Source: Candidatus Fermentibacteraceae bacterium (GTDB taxonomy: Bacteria; Fermentibacterota; Fermentibacteria; Fermentibacterales; JCC-6). Taken from it: a stretch of 39,026 nt of DNA. Made by a program: the position numbers and the translations under genes. Position 1 is the stretch's first letter. Each line of letters starts with the position of its first letter. Shown here one piece after another: positions 22,301 to 28,945 of the stretch. A model generated the notes under the pieces. That model had not been told where the DNA came from. It was given only the letters and a program-made list of their open reading frames with translations, and ran no database searches. Where the stretch lies: contig JAUVIS010000005.1 of the NCBI GenBank assembly GCA_030592635.1, positions 1 to 39,026 of the forward strand, given 5' to 3'.

Positions 22301-24712
22301 AAAAAGAGGAACGATAATAAGAACGGCGTGCATTTGTCCCCAGGCCAGGCTTCGTTTTGTGTCACCGCCGAACATTCTTGAGGTGTTTGCCGCTGAGGTC
22401 CACTCCAGAAGGTTTTTCCCGGTGATTGTCAGCCTGAACAGAGTAACAGCGACAGCATGCAGTTTCATGAATGTTTCGTACGGAAGGAAGACCAGTCCGA
22501 AGAAAGCTCTGAGCCAGTGCTGCCCGTGAGATCTCCCTGACCGGCGACGGGGTTTTCGAATGGATTCCATCAAGGGACACCGGAATAGTATCACCAGGGA
22601 GATAACGGTCCACATAACGGGAGACCCCGGCAGGCAGAGCCATCCGGAAACGAGAAGAATCAGCAGTGCAGGGTCAGAAAGACTCCTCCTCATGTTGTCC
22701 AGAATCTTCCATTTATCCAGACCGGAGAAACTGTTCTTCAGTTTTCCTCCGGAGGCATCGGGAACCATTCGCCGGAGCCACGGCAGGAGCTGCCAGTCTC
22801 CCCTTACCCACCTGTGCAGACGATAGATCCACGCAATGTAGTTTGACGGGAAGTCCTCGTACAGCACTATGTCACTTACCAGCCCAGCCCTGCCCTGCAT
22901 GCCTTCAAACAGATCGTGACTGAGAAGCGAATTCGCTGGTACTTTCCCTTTCAGGCAGTTGTCAAATGCAACAGGATCATAAATCCCTTTTCCCACATAG
23001 CTGCCTTTACCAAAAAGATCCTGGTAGACATCAGATACAGCATTTGAGTAGAGATCCACGCTGAAGTCTCCCGGGAAGACCTTTGAGAAAACAGAACGCT
23101 TCCCCCCCCCTGATGCCGGAAGTACTCTGGGTTGAAGAACAGAGTAGCCGCAGTTCCTGCCGAATTGATTAAGCGGATGAGCCATTGTGGCTGCCAGTTT
23201 TGCGGCAGACCCTGAAGGCAATGCTGTATCGCTATCCAGCGTAATAACATAACGGATATTCTGCGGAATCTTCCCCGTTATGTATGAAGTTTCTCCTCCC
23301 TTTAGAAGCAATCTGTTGAATTCCATCAGTTTGCCCCTTTTTCTTTCCCATCCCATCCAGCAGTTTTCAGCCCCGTTCCAGAGCCTTTTTCTGTGGAAAA
23401 TGTGAAAAATATTCCCCGACCTGCGTTTGTACTTTGTGTTTAAATATTTTATCTCCTGCAGAGCGTCGTTGAGAAGGCTGCTGTCTTCAGGCATATCCTC
23501 AAAGGGTGCGTCTTTGTAGTCGGAAAGCAGGGCGAATACAAGATTTTTATCGGGATTTCCCAGGTAATGCTGTTCCAGCTGTTTTACAAGAATCCTCATC
23601 TCTTCTGTATTTCCGAGCAGTGTGGGAATCACCACAACAGTCCTGCACTCAACGGGAATTCCGCTGCTGAAATCCATTCTGGGTAATCGATCCGGAGATG
23701 TTGAGTGCAGAATGAGTTCATTGACAATATCTACACCCGCCGCCGACGCGGGAATAATGGAAAGGAGGATTACAGTAAGCACTCCCAGGGTGTCTGCTCC
23801 GCTGCCGGATGCATAGACGGCAAGCAGCCACAGCACAAGAATTGTGAGTACAGAAATCCCCCCGAGATAAAAAGTGAGTTTCCAGCGAAAAGATGTGAGA
23901 AAATTTCTGCGGGTACAGCCCACAGCGGATTTTAAAAGCGCGCGGCCTTCCGGGGTGTTGAAGAAGAATCCCACATGCGAGGAGCGCTGGTCACCGGAGA
24001 CAAGTCCTGCAAGTTCAACACACTTTGAAGCAATTTCAGTTTCAGAAATTCCAGCACATCTGGAAGTATCCTCAACAGTATTTCTGTAGCTGTCGCGGGT
24101 GGCGAAGTCCATCCTGGAGTAAATCCCAGCAGGATCCTGCCTCAGAATTTTCTCAACAAGGCTGACTTTCTCAAAAAATTCCTTCCAGTTCACCTCATCA
24201 AACAGGCGGAGATTCAGAATACAGAGTGATATATCTTCATCCGAATTTTCGCCTTTAAGAATGAGTTCCAGAGTTTCTGTAAGATTGAGGAGGATACAAA
24301 GTCGAAGCATGGATGGAATTGCCCACACCTCCCCTGTTGTCAGTGGGGTGCCCTTTTGATACTTTCTCAGAAAGCGAATCACTTTGGAGATTTCCAGCTG
24401 TTCACTCTGATGTTCAGTGATTTCAGAGCAGACAGAGAAAATCCTTGTTGGGTCACGGGAAGAGGAGGTTGTAAGAACAGGCAGTTGCCTGTAGTACTTG
24501 AAAGGAAGATCTTCTTTGACCTGCCGGATAGCCCGCTGGACGATATAGTAGTTATCCTGAAACCATTCTGAGGCACTGGTGCTTATCTCTTTATCGTTTC
24601 TGAAGTACTGGTACGCTGATCTGGCTGTTTCTCCGGATCTGCGGAGAATGGAAGGAAGTTTGTAAGAATATCTTCGGCGCGGGGATCGTACGCCGATTAA
24701 CGCTGAAAACAT
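16388..24712 (-). CDS. ndvB: cyclic beta-1,2-glucan synthase (GT84-glucoamylase-like-GH94)
   Basis: 2774 aa. N-terminal ~280 residues, membrane helices (~285-345), GT84 domain with LDSDTALP (~492-499) and the RLHRWVRGDW block (~632-641), further helices, a glucoamylase-like domain (WGVSESGYYRFDP near 1320, YMAHHQAM near 1424), two beta-sandwich GH94-N-like domains (~1540-1800 and ~2030-2300) and a C-terminal GH94 catalytic-type domain with GSHDWNDGMNRVG (~2450). This is the NdvB/Cgs layout: the GT84 part builds protein-linked beta-1,2-glucan in the inner membrane and the GH94 part sets length by phosphorolysis. The product is a periplasmic cyclic glucan. ATG 24712 has GGAGGGG upstream. 35 nt downstream of a stress-protein gene, so likely co-transcribed. 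Confidence 0.93.
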   Translation of the reverse strand: MFSALIGVRSPRRRYSYKLPSILRRSGETARSAYQYFRNDKEISTSASEWFQDNYYIVQRAIRQVKEDLPFKYYRQLPVLTTSSSRDPTRIFSVCSEITEHQSEQLEISKVIRFLRKYQKGTPLTTGEVWAIPSMLRLCILLNLTETLELILKGENSDEDISLCILNLRLFDEVNWKEFFEKVSLVEKILRQDPAGIYSRMDFATRDSYRNTVEDTSRCAGISETEIASKCVELAGLVSGDQRSSHVGFFFNTPEGRALLKSAVGCTRRNFLTSFRWKLTFYLGGISVLTILVLWLLAVYASGSGADTLGVLTVILLSIIPASAAGVDIVNELILHSTSPDRLPRMDFSSGIPVECRTVVVIPTLLGNTEEMRILVKQLEQHYLGNPDKNLVFALLSDYKDAPFEDMPEDSSLLNDALQEIKYLNTKYKRRSGNIFHIFHRKRLWNGAENCWMGWERKRGKLMEFNRLLLKGGETSYITGKIPQNIRYVITLDSDTALPSGSAAKLAATMAHPLNQFGRNCGYSVLQPRVLPASGGGKRSVFSKVFPGDFSVDLYSNAVSDVYQDLFGKGSYVGKGIYDPVAFDNCLKGKVPANSLLSHDLFEGMQGRAGLVSDIVLYEDFPSNYIAWIYRLHRWVRGDWQLLPWLRRMVPDASGGKLKNSFSGLDKWKILDNMRRSLSDPALLILLVSGWLCLPGSPVMWTVISLVILFRCPLMESIRKPRRRSGRSHGQHWLRAFFGLVFLPYETFMKLHAVAVTLFRLTITGKNLLEWTSAANTSRMFGGDTKRSLAWGQMHAVLIIVPLFVILLLLSDSNGIYPAIPFLLLWLVSPEVEHAISRTPIREKPELRKDEITKLRKTAVRTWSFFDTFVGPEDHWLPPDHYQEDPLARAAHRTSPTNIGLYLLTVLSARDMGYIGLQEFVLRISDTLSGMSLLERHRGHLLNWYDTRTLKPLPPGYVSTVDSGNLSGCLIALACGCRELGDCAQISRKRWQGFVDTVDVLLDITEAMKTDTAELDANLKTVKEQTLLNMDDSDACLNLLVDLYNTELSATDALLLEVVNRSMESSSANAIGDLRTWSGRMRIHLAGMLREIEDFYPWKFHISKPPEILSSDNSSKAVASAWQMLLQSLPSCPTPEEMKASAARAEQHLTALCTAIGDIAPSEKTVAAVKWCDELRRLLKESTRTSTETQETLKRLESQIRSELRRMRFGFLYSRKRKVFHIGFNMESEHLDRNYYDLLASEARLASLIAIARGDVPGDHWIHMSRPLTAASGTMGLLSWSGTMFEYLMPLLVTGNRTGTLLGQSCRTVVRHQINYGEKSGRPWGVSESGYYRFDPDNHYQYKAFGVPGLGYKRGLGDDSVVTPYASLLAISIEPAAVIRNIDKMTAMGMMGRYGFFEAADFTPQRLPAGREFMIVRSYMAHHQAMILLSITNFLCRDIMVDRFFTEPAMKVVKLLLQEQIPVNAPIVYSRPEPGIQHTESKQKADLLPWSVSGEFPVPRVHYLSNGSFGELITDSGGGFSNWKGLDLTRWQADTTLDNRGTWIYLKDMDSGNLWSVTLRPAGADSPDNRIHFLPHKVEFASRNHEISTRMEIIVDPEEDAGIRRIEIVNNSSRQRKLFICSYSEIVLALRKDDIGHPAFNKLFTTSEFIKKAGVLLFHRRKRKTDERDVFLGQMISGSSKISLSYETDRMKFLGRGTSADCPAALSGTVPGLSRTTGETLDPVMCMGTELELPPEGSSVLHFITFCAGDRAAIEHLAERYSDPDLIESSFTRADVFSRRELAAGRVTCLDLEKTQPVLSSLFYPSAPLRALPEILEANTLGQRELWRFGISGDNPILLLSIEPDESTDLLIELLRVHSFWKKRGLLTDLVILNGEESGYELELQGKLNRLLSRTGADKFQNSAGGVFLIRTGQISESELILLKTRAHVFLNCGSDLGMQTQNLARRPVRLPEFVPVQVKADEQAPILKKPDELVFFNGSGGFSCDGREYIIYLQGNEWTPSPWINVISNPSLGFIASESGLGCSWAVNSGENRLSPWNNDPVADTPGEAVYLRDEETGDFWSPSPLPVREKEAYLIRHGAGYTSWEHNSHGLIQKMIAYASPEYPLKAVNVFLQNSGKHNRRISITFYIEPVLGARRAQTQQFIVSEFSAQANAILACNTSGRKPPAGVFFLASSRTPNGLTTDRTEFLGRSGSYENPACLHRTGLSGTIRTGLDPCMAMQVIIWIGPGENKEVTFLLGQGESREEALTLIGDNMVGMQDGSVLNRVPEAWDDLLESITVDTPDAGMNIMLNRWLLYQTLSCRIWGRSALYQSSGAFGFRDQLQDCMALCNAAPEILREHILKSASMQFPEGDVLHWWHPPGYTGVRTRCSDDLLWLPYATSLYVEKTGDKSILSEVIPFLEGNPLEDDEVERYAEYVPSDKKAALHEHCLRALAKGSTSGPHGLPLMGSHDWNDGMNRVGIKGRGESVWLGWFLYDTLIRYSRMCLLLSDLHNFDIYTSHAESLKHTLNGNTWDGEWYLRGFYDDGTPLGSSANDECRIDSIAQSWAVLSGAGERERTEIAMNSVLKHLLDSDSNLLLLLAPPFDKSDHDPGYIMGYPPGIRENGGQYTHAAAWVAWAFAKQGRGDIAESLFRLLNPVYHSDSPGKRDIYRVEPYVAAADVYSAAEHRGQGGWTWYTGSSGWLYRLGIEAILGLTTSGSNLMINPCIPAGWAGFSAVIKRGDATFRITVSNPDDVSTGVASVTLDGVQLKSGLIPLDKDGSDHAVAVVMGTT
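23102..23110 (-). repeat. homopolymer G9 tract inside the glucan synthase gene
   Basis: Nine consecutive C on the plus strand (G on the coding strand) encode three Gly codons at residues 535-537, inside the GT84 domain. Gain or loss of one base would shift the frame within the first fifth of the protein. Confidence 0.9.
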
Positions 24713-24747
24713 TCCCCTCCCTTCCGCCTTCTTTCATAGGGAGAGGG

Positions 24748-25701
24748 TTAGTGACCGGCGTTCTCTCCCGCAGCCTTTTCGGCTCTTGTTCTCGCCGCTC
24801 TTCTGAAGGGTATATCCTGCATCACCAGCAGAGGAGTAGAACCGGAGGCGATGAAGCTTACTGCAACACTGCCGTATGGCCAGTTTGTATCACCCTCGTA
24901 TCCGTGCGCACTGAGGATGACCAGTTCAATCTCCTCGTTTTTTACCAGATTCTCAAGGGTTGCAGCCACATTTCTGCCCACCGTCAGTCTTGTGGCAGGC
25001 ACCACATTCTCCGACGCAAGTTGAGCGGTCAACTGCCTCAGGTAATCTTCCGCTACCGCCTGGTTCCTCTCTATCAACTGTTCTGACAGTTTAATGTCCT
25101 CTGACGAAGGAGGCAGCCTTCTTGGCATTTCCGGAGCTCTCAGAACATGGGCGAGAAGCAGTTCGGCATTCTGCGCGCCGGCAAGCATTACGCCCATTGA
25201 TACCGCAGTCTCGGCACGGCTTGAACAATCAAGAGCAACCATGATTCTGTTGTAACCGGTCACATTGTCCGCTCCGTAAGCCCGGACAATCAGCATTGAG
25301 GTGTAGGAACGCAGTATTATCTTCTGGACAACGCTGCTGATGTTCCAGCCACTCAGTCCGCTCCTGCCGTGGCTGGAAAGAATCATAAAGTCTACATCGT
25401 TACCGTGAGCATATTCTATGACGCTTTCTGCGGCAGATCCCTCCACAAGAACACAATTTACCTCAGAAAGAGTTTCTCTAAGCTTTTCAGCGATTCTGTC
25501 AAGGTAGAGTCTGGCCTCTGCCCGCAGCATATGCCAGTCCAGCGGGCTGACCGGATAAAGACCGGCAGTCTGGTGCGGGCGTTCAAGGGAATGGAAAAGA
25601 GTGACCCTGGCTCCCATGGCATCAGACATAATATTTACATGGGGCAGCACACACTCGGCAAGATCGGAGCCGTCAAGAGGAACCAGAATATGACTGAACA
25701 T
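24748..25701 (-). CDS. tandem universal stress protein (two UspA domains)
   Basis: 317 aa: two Usp domains in one chain (~1-145 and ~155-300), each starting with an ILVPLDGS- or IMVALDCS-type strand. The second keeps an ATP-binding-like pattern near HGYEGDTNWPYGSV. In the first the equivalent HGRSGLSGWNISSV has Ser in place of the last Gly, so it may not bind nucleotide. The role is general stress response; the target is unknown. I start at ATG 25701, where AGGGGAG lies just upstream and the chain begins directly with the first Usp strand (MFSHILVPLDGS); an upstream in-frame start at 25725 is less likely. It precedes the glucan synthase gene by 35 nt. Confidence 0.88.
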   Translation of the reverse strand: MFSHILVPLDGSDLAECVLPHVNIMSDAMGARVTLFHSLERPHQTAGLYPVSPLDWHMLRAEARLYLDRIAEKLRETLSEVNCVLVEGSAAESVIEYAHGNDVDFMILSSHGRSGLSGWNISSVVQKIILRSYTSMLIVRAYGADNVTGYNRIMVALDCSSRAETAVSMGVMLAGAQNAELLLAHVLRAPEMPRRLPPSSEDIKLSEQLIERNQAVAEDYLRQLTAQLASENVVPATRLTVGRNVAATLENLVKNEEIELVILSAHGYEGDTNWPYGSVAVSFIASGSTPLLVMQDIPFRRAARTRAEKAAGENAGH

Positions 25702-25801
25702 TTCGTCTCCCCTCACATAACCCATGTAAGATTACTAACAGAAGTGTGTCGAGATAGCAAGACCCCGGCCAAGTCGAGAATGTGGTTATATAGGCTGATA
25801 A

Positions 25802-26485
25802 CTATAAGATAGAGCAGTGCTCCCTGGTTACACAGGAAACACTCCAGTACCCGCCTGAATAAACTTTGTATTGAATGTTTTCAGCGAAGTGATTCAGATG
25901 TTCAAATAGCTGTTCTTTATCCGGTACATTTTTAATAATGGAGAATTCCTCTCCACAGGCTCTTCTCTGTGCTATCCTGTTTCCACACAGATCGGTGCAA
26001 TGTGTTTGCGAATCGCTGTCTTCAAGCTGATCGATAAAGACAACAGGTGCGCCAGGCGCAAGTTTCCGGTGGAGAAGGGTGAGAAATTCTCTGATGCGTT
26101 GTCTGGGTATATGACACCAGAACAGCACTGCGAAGGCACCGGTAAAGCCTTCAGGAACATTCTGTAAATCGTAAGCGTCAGAAACAGAAAAAGAAACATT
26201 GGGTAAATGGAACAACCTTGTCTTTGCCTCTGCAATCATTGACGGATTGACATCAGTGCCCAGCACGGAATTTGCGCTGTTCGCTGCAATTCCTGTCCAG
26301 AATCCGGTTCCGCACGCAATCTCAAGTACATCAAGCCCTCTGAATGTGCTCTGAAGCAGTTCTGCCTCAGGTTTGATGAGTATGTCCGACTCAGAATCTT
26401 TCGAGTAGTATTTATGATGATACTCAGTTGCCTGGAGTTTGTAATATTCGGCAACGGCTTTTTCCCTGCTCCCGGACGAGAACAT
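25802..26485 (-). CDS. class I SAM-dependent methyltransferase
   Basis: 227 aa. Rossmann-type methyltransferase with motif I VLEIACGTGFW (53-63), acidic residue at the end of strand 2 (LGTDVNPSM), motif post-II VSDAYDLQ, and FAVLFWCHIP in the usual motif IV position. It has the layout of methyltransferase families 11/25. The substrate cannot be told. ATG 26485-26483 overlaps the stop of the PIN remnant by one base (TGATG) and has no good ribosome site, so it may depend on coupling to that remnant or to readthrough from the toxin-antitoxin promoter. Composition is AT-richer than the housekeeping blocks. Confidence 0.8.
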   Translation of the reverse strand: MFSSGSREKAVAEYYKLQATEYHHKYYSKDSESDILIKPEAELLQSTFRGLDVLEIACGTGFWTGIAANSANSVLGTDVNPSMIAEAKTRLFHLPNVSFSVSDAYDLQNVPEGFTGAFAVLFWCHIPRQRIREFLTLLHRKLAPGAPVVFIDQLEDSDSQTHCTDLCGNRIAQRRACGEEFSIIKNVPDKEQLFEHLNHFAENIQYKVYSGGYWSVSCVTREHCSIL

Positions 26486-26706
26486 CAGTTGCTCTTTAGT
26501 ACTGGCATAGCAGCAACAAAATCCGCAGGAGCAAAAACGGGAAGAGTGGACTGTTTAAAATCAACAGTATTTCTCGTTACTATGCTTTCAATACCAGCAT
26601 GACAGGCAGCTTCGTGAAGAACTGCATCCTCAAAAACCCTGAAATTCAGCAACAATCCCGGAAAGAGATTTCCCGGTTCGCGATGAATACTCTTTCGCAT
26701 ACTCAA
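26485..26706 (-). pseudogene. PIN-domain toxin (VapC-like), C-terminal remnant
   Basis: The readable frame gives 73 aa. Only the last ~53 (NFRVFEDAVLHEAACHAG, IESIVTRNTVDF, LPVFAPADFV) resemble the C-terminal third of a PIN nuclease: the FEDA helix, the IVTRN-DF strand with its acidic residue, and the final P-x-F helix. The N-terminal PIN part, with the first catalytic Asp, is absent. The preceding ~20 codons are the shifted frame of the upstream antitoxin remnant. The deletion joint is near 26640-26650. Not expected to be an active nuclease. Confidence 0.7.
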
Positions 26707-26746
26707 TGAGAAACTCGTCCATTCATAAAGTTAACCTGGTATTCAT
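26630..26746 (-). pseudogene. antitoxin gene remnant (VapB/DUF6364-like) with nonsense codon
   Basis: From ATG 26746, which has a strong GGAGG site, the frame reads MNTRLTL, TGA (26725-26723), then MDEFLIEYAKEYSSRTGKSL and SGIVAEF before a second TGA at 26632-26630. Without the first stop this matches short antitoxins of pattern KLTLRLDE-LIEKAKEYAK-GKSLS. A single CGA-to-TGA change would explain codon 8. The C-terminal end is lost where the PIN remnant begins. ATG 26722, directly after the stop, could still restart a shortened peptide. Confidence 0.65.
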
Positions 26747-26764
26747 GGTTTCCTCCAGGAGAGA

Positions 26765-26789
26765 CGTACTAAACTAATATCATAGTACG
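26765..26789 (-). promoter_or_regulatory. palindromic operator of the toxin-antitoxin module
   Basis: Perfect 7-bp inverted repeat CGTACTA / TAGTACG with an 11-nt centre, about 20 nt upstream of the antitoxin ATG. It overlaps the -10 of the putative promoter, as expected for an autoregulated vapBC-type operator. Confidence 0.65.
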
Positions 26790-26810
26790 CCATGGCTCAT
26801 CAAGAGTCAA
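26782..26810 (-). promoter_or_regulatory. promoter of the toxin-antitoxin/methyltransferase unit
   Basis: On the minus strand, TTGACT (26810-26805, 5 of 6) lies 17 nt before TACTAT (26787-26782, 4 of 6). The -10 falls inside the operator palindrome. It lies in the gap after the membrane-protein gene. Confidence 0.5.
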
Positions 26811-26818
26811 TACCGGAC

Positions 26819-27352
26819 TTAACTTTTTCGTCTGGCGATTCCAAGGATAAGACCAAGCACCAGAGACCATGCGGCAGCCAGACCGATCTGGGCATCGTGA
26901 CTGGCAATGCTGAAGGTAAGTGTGTGAGCGGGAATCCAGAACCAGACAAGACTTTTGATTGCGATGTCCATTCCCCTGTATCCCTTTGTACCAAGCAGAA
27001 GATTGTCTTCCCAGCGGTGGAAGAACATCATCTGAGGTCCGAAAAGAAGGTTGGTGAATAGACTCATGCAGAAGGCGGACAGAAGAACATTTGCAGTCGG
27101 CCAGTGGAATTTTGTGAAGATTGCGGCGGTGAAGCCGTGCATGCCGATGAAACCGACCTTGATAACGAGCCCCAGGATTCCCCATCCCAGCATTTTCTTT
27201 GAGAATTGAAATGGTGTGTATTCAATCTTTTTCCTTGTTACTGCTGACGCTATCCAGTCTCCCGCCATTCCCAGGATGGCAAATTGAACAAACGCGGCCT
27301 GGAAGGGGTAGCATTCTACAGTTTTCAAATACCATTCAAAGATGTTGCCCAT
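26819..27352 (-). CDS. conserved multi-pass membrane protein of unknown function
   Basis: 177 aa with about five hydrophobic segments (near 18-36, 52-72, 87-108, 130-152, 157-173). Notable polar positions inside the membrane region include GDW, the FGPQMMFFHRWEDN loop and WIPAH. I do not recognise a named family. ATG 27352 is preceded by AAGGAA, which forms the last codons and stop of batD (gap 3 nt), so it is translated as the last gene of the Bat operon. Its place suggests an envelope role, but this is inference. Confidence 0.65.
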   Translation of the reverse strand: MGNIFEWYLKTVECYPFQAAFVQFAILGMAGDWIASAVTRKKIEYTPFQFSKKMLGWGILGLVIKVGFIGMHGFTAAIFTKFHWPTANVLLSAFCMSLFTNLLFGPQMMFFHRWEDNLLLGTKGYRGMDIAIKSLVWFWIPAHTLTFSIASHDAQIGLAAAWSLVLGLILGIARRKS

Positions 27353-27355
27353 AGT

Positions 27356-28945
27356 TTATTCCTTTTCATCGTTTGATTTAAGGTCTTTGCGAAGCTTATA
27401 CAGAAGCTCATCCGCGGTTGTTTTCAGCTTTTCGAAAGCGGGTCCCGTTATTTCCCTGTCTGACAGTGACTGTTCCAGATCTCTCCAGAATCGCAGGATC
27501 CGTCTGGCAAGGAAGCTGTCTGTGTTGCACTGATCAAGAAATTCATCAAGTTCTTCGTAGCCCAGATATTCTTTTCTGCCGGTGAGCATTTTCGATAACT
27601 CACCTTCCAGTCCGGAAAGAAGTTCATCAATATCGCCGGCACTTGTCACAGAAGCAAGTCTCTTGTCTCTTCGTCTTGCAGCTACTCCAAATACTACAGT
27701 CAGGGCAAGAACGCCAAGTATGCCCGTGAATACCCAGAGTAGCGGGGAGCCGCCACTCTCTACCGGATCCAGTTCAATTGCTTTGTCGGGCCATGGAATA
27801 ACTGTCACATATAATGAGCATGGTGCAACAAGGGCCGTATTGTAAGTGCTGGTTCTTCGGTTCAGCCAGACAACGGAATCCGGTCCCAGGACGCAATGTC
27901 CTGTCTCTTCCGGTTCGATAATGAAGTTCCACCATTTCTTGTTGTTCGAGGAGCCGTTGTCCGTCGGTATGAGGTTTGCGTTTCCTTGAAGGGTGAGAAC
28001 CGGAGGTTCATTCATGTAGATGCAGCCGGGACCAAGGCAGGTAATCCTGACTGCAAGCTCTCCCCCCTGCCCTGGAGGCGCGGGGAGCTGTTCAACTCGT
28101 ACGGCAACACTGTCAAGAAGAGTCTCATCCCAGCAGTCAGGCGGATTATCCGGGAAGGGATAAACAGGAAGTACTATTGGTGCGCTTTCTTCTGTCCACT
28201 GGGGTATTTTTCCCCAGCGGTCGTAGCCGGTTCCGGTTATGTCTGCCAGGAATGTCGGCGCAAGAAGACTGCCGGCAGCGGCAGGAGCCATCTCAACTAC
28301 AGCGAGAAGACTGCGTTTGGTGCTATTGTGCTTGGAATCCGCGATTTCCCAGTTGCTGTCAGGAATGGTCTTCACATGAGAAATAACGCCCAGCTCGGGT
28401 GCGCTCCACCAGTAAGTCACATTCTCGACATTAACGCGGCTGTATACATAATAGTCTATGAACAGCCTGGTTCCCGGATAAATGCGTCCTTCGGGATCAT
28501 GCAGAATACCTGCCAGCCAGACATCTTCTGCTGGTTCAGATACATCCTCTGCAGTGCTTCCCAGGGAGCCGTTTGTTCCGGCGGATCCGTTCACGGTGAC
28601 AGTTATCTGATCCAGTGTATAGGAACCGATGGAATGCAGTGTGAGATCAATCGGACCTATTGTATAATCACCTTCGCTTTCCGCGTAGAAGATCATATCA
28701 AGCACAACAACCTGTGTAAGCTGTCTGCCGGTGGGTGTTGTAACTGTTGAAATACTCGTTGAAGTAGAGCTGCCCCGCAGGGTAAGGGCCGATGATGAAG
28801 GAACGCGACCGGCGGAAATTCCGGAGCACCCCGGTTCGGAACAGGTTATGCGAAAAGAAAAAGTTTCGCCTGCTTCCACTGATTGCGGGCATTCCCAGTC
28901 AAATGGCTGAGATCCAAAGAGAAGAAGAATGAGTATTCCTACCAA
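27356..28945 (-). CDS. batD: BatD-like protein (large periplasmic part, one C-terminal TM)
   Basis: 529 aa. Signal peptide (1-10 or slightly longer), a long beta-rich periplasmic region (~20-390) of the BatD / oxygen-tolerance type starting with a domain like VEAGETFSFRI, one transmembrane segment at 401-423, and a cytoplasmic tail of ~105 residues with charged helices. It is part of the Bat (Bacteroides aerotolerance) set; molecular function unknown. The start is TTG 28945-28943, overlapping the TPR gene stop, with GGAG 8 nt before. Cys pairs (Cys35/Cys40, Cys303/Cys308) sit in parallel positions of two similar beta domains and may form disulfides. Confidence 0.8.
   Translation of the reverse strand: MVGILILLLFGSQPFDWECPQSVEAGETFSFRITCSEPGCSGISAGRVPSSSALTLRGSSTSTSISTVTTPTGRQLTQVVVLDMIFYAESEGDYTIGPIDLTLHSIGSYTLDQITVTVNGSAGTNGSLGSTAEDVSEPAEDVWLAGILHDPEGRIYPGTRLFIDYYVYSRVNVENVTYWWSAPELGVISHVKTIPDSNWEIADSKHNSTKRSLLAVVEMAPAAAGSLLAPTFLADITGTGYDRWGKIPQWTEESAPIVLPVYPFPDNPPDCWDETLLDSVAVRVEQLPAPPGQGGELAVRITCLGPGCIYMNEPPVLTLQGNANLIPTDNGSSNNKKWWNFIIEPEETGHCVLGPDSVVWLNRRTSTYNTALVAPCSLYVTVIPWPDKAIELDPVESGGSPLLWVFTGILGVLALTVVFGVAARRRDKRLASVTSAGDIDELLSGLEGELSKMLTGRKEYLGYEELDEFLDQCNTDSFLARRILRFWRDLEQSLSDREITGPAFEKLKTTADELLYKLRKDLKSNDEKE

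Noticed and set aside
26723-26725. TGA read as an amino acid (recoded stop) in the antitoxin frame
   Set aside because: Many genes in the window end in TGA at the expected position (for example cmk, scpA, DUF58, mtaB), so general recoding is excluded. A nonsense mutation in a decaying gene is simpler.
27896-28750. 284-codon plus-strand frame inside batD
   Set aside because: It lies fully antisense to a well-supported gene with signal peptide and membrane helix, has no recognisable motif and no ribosome site.
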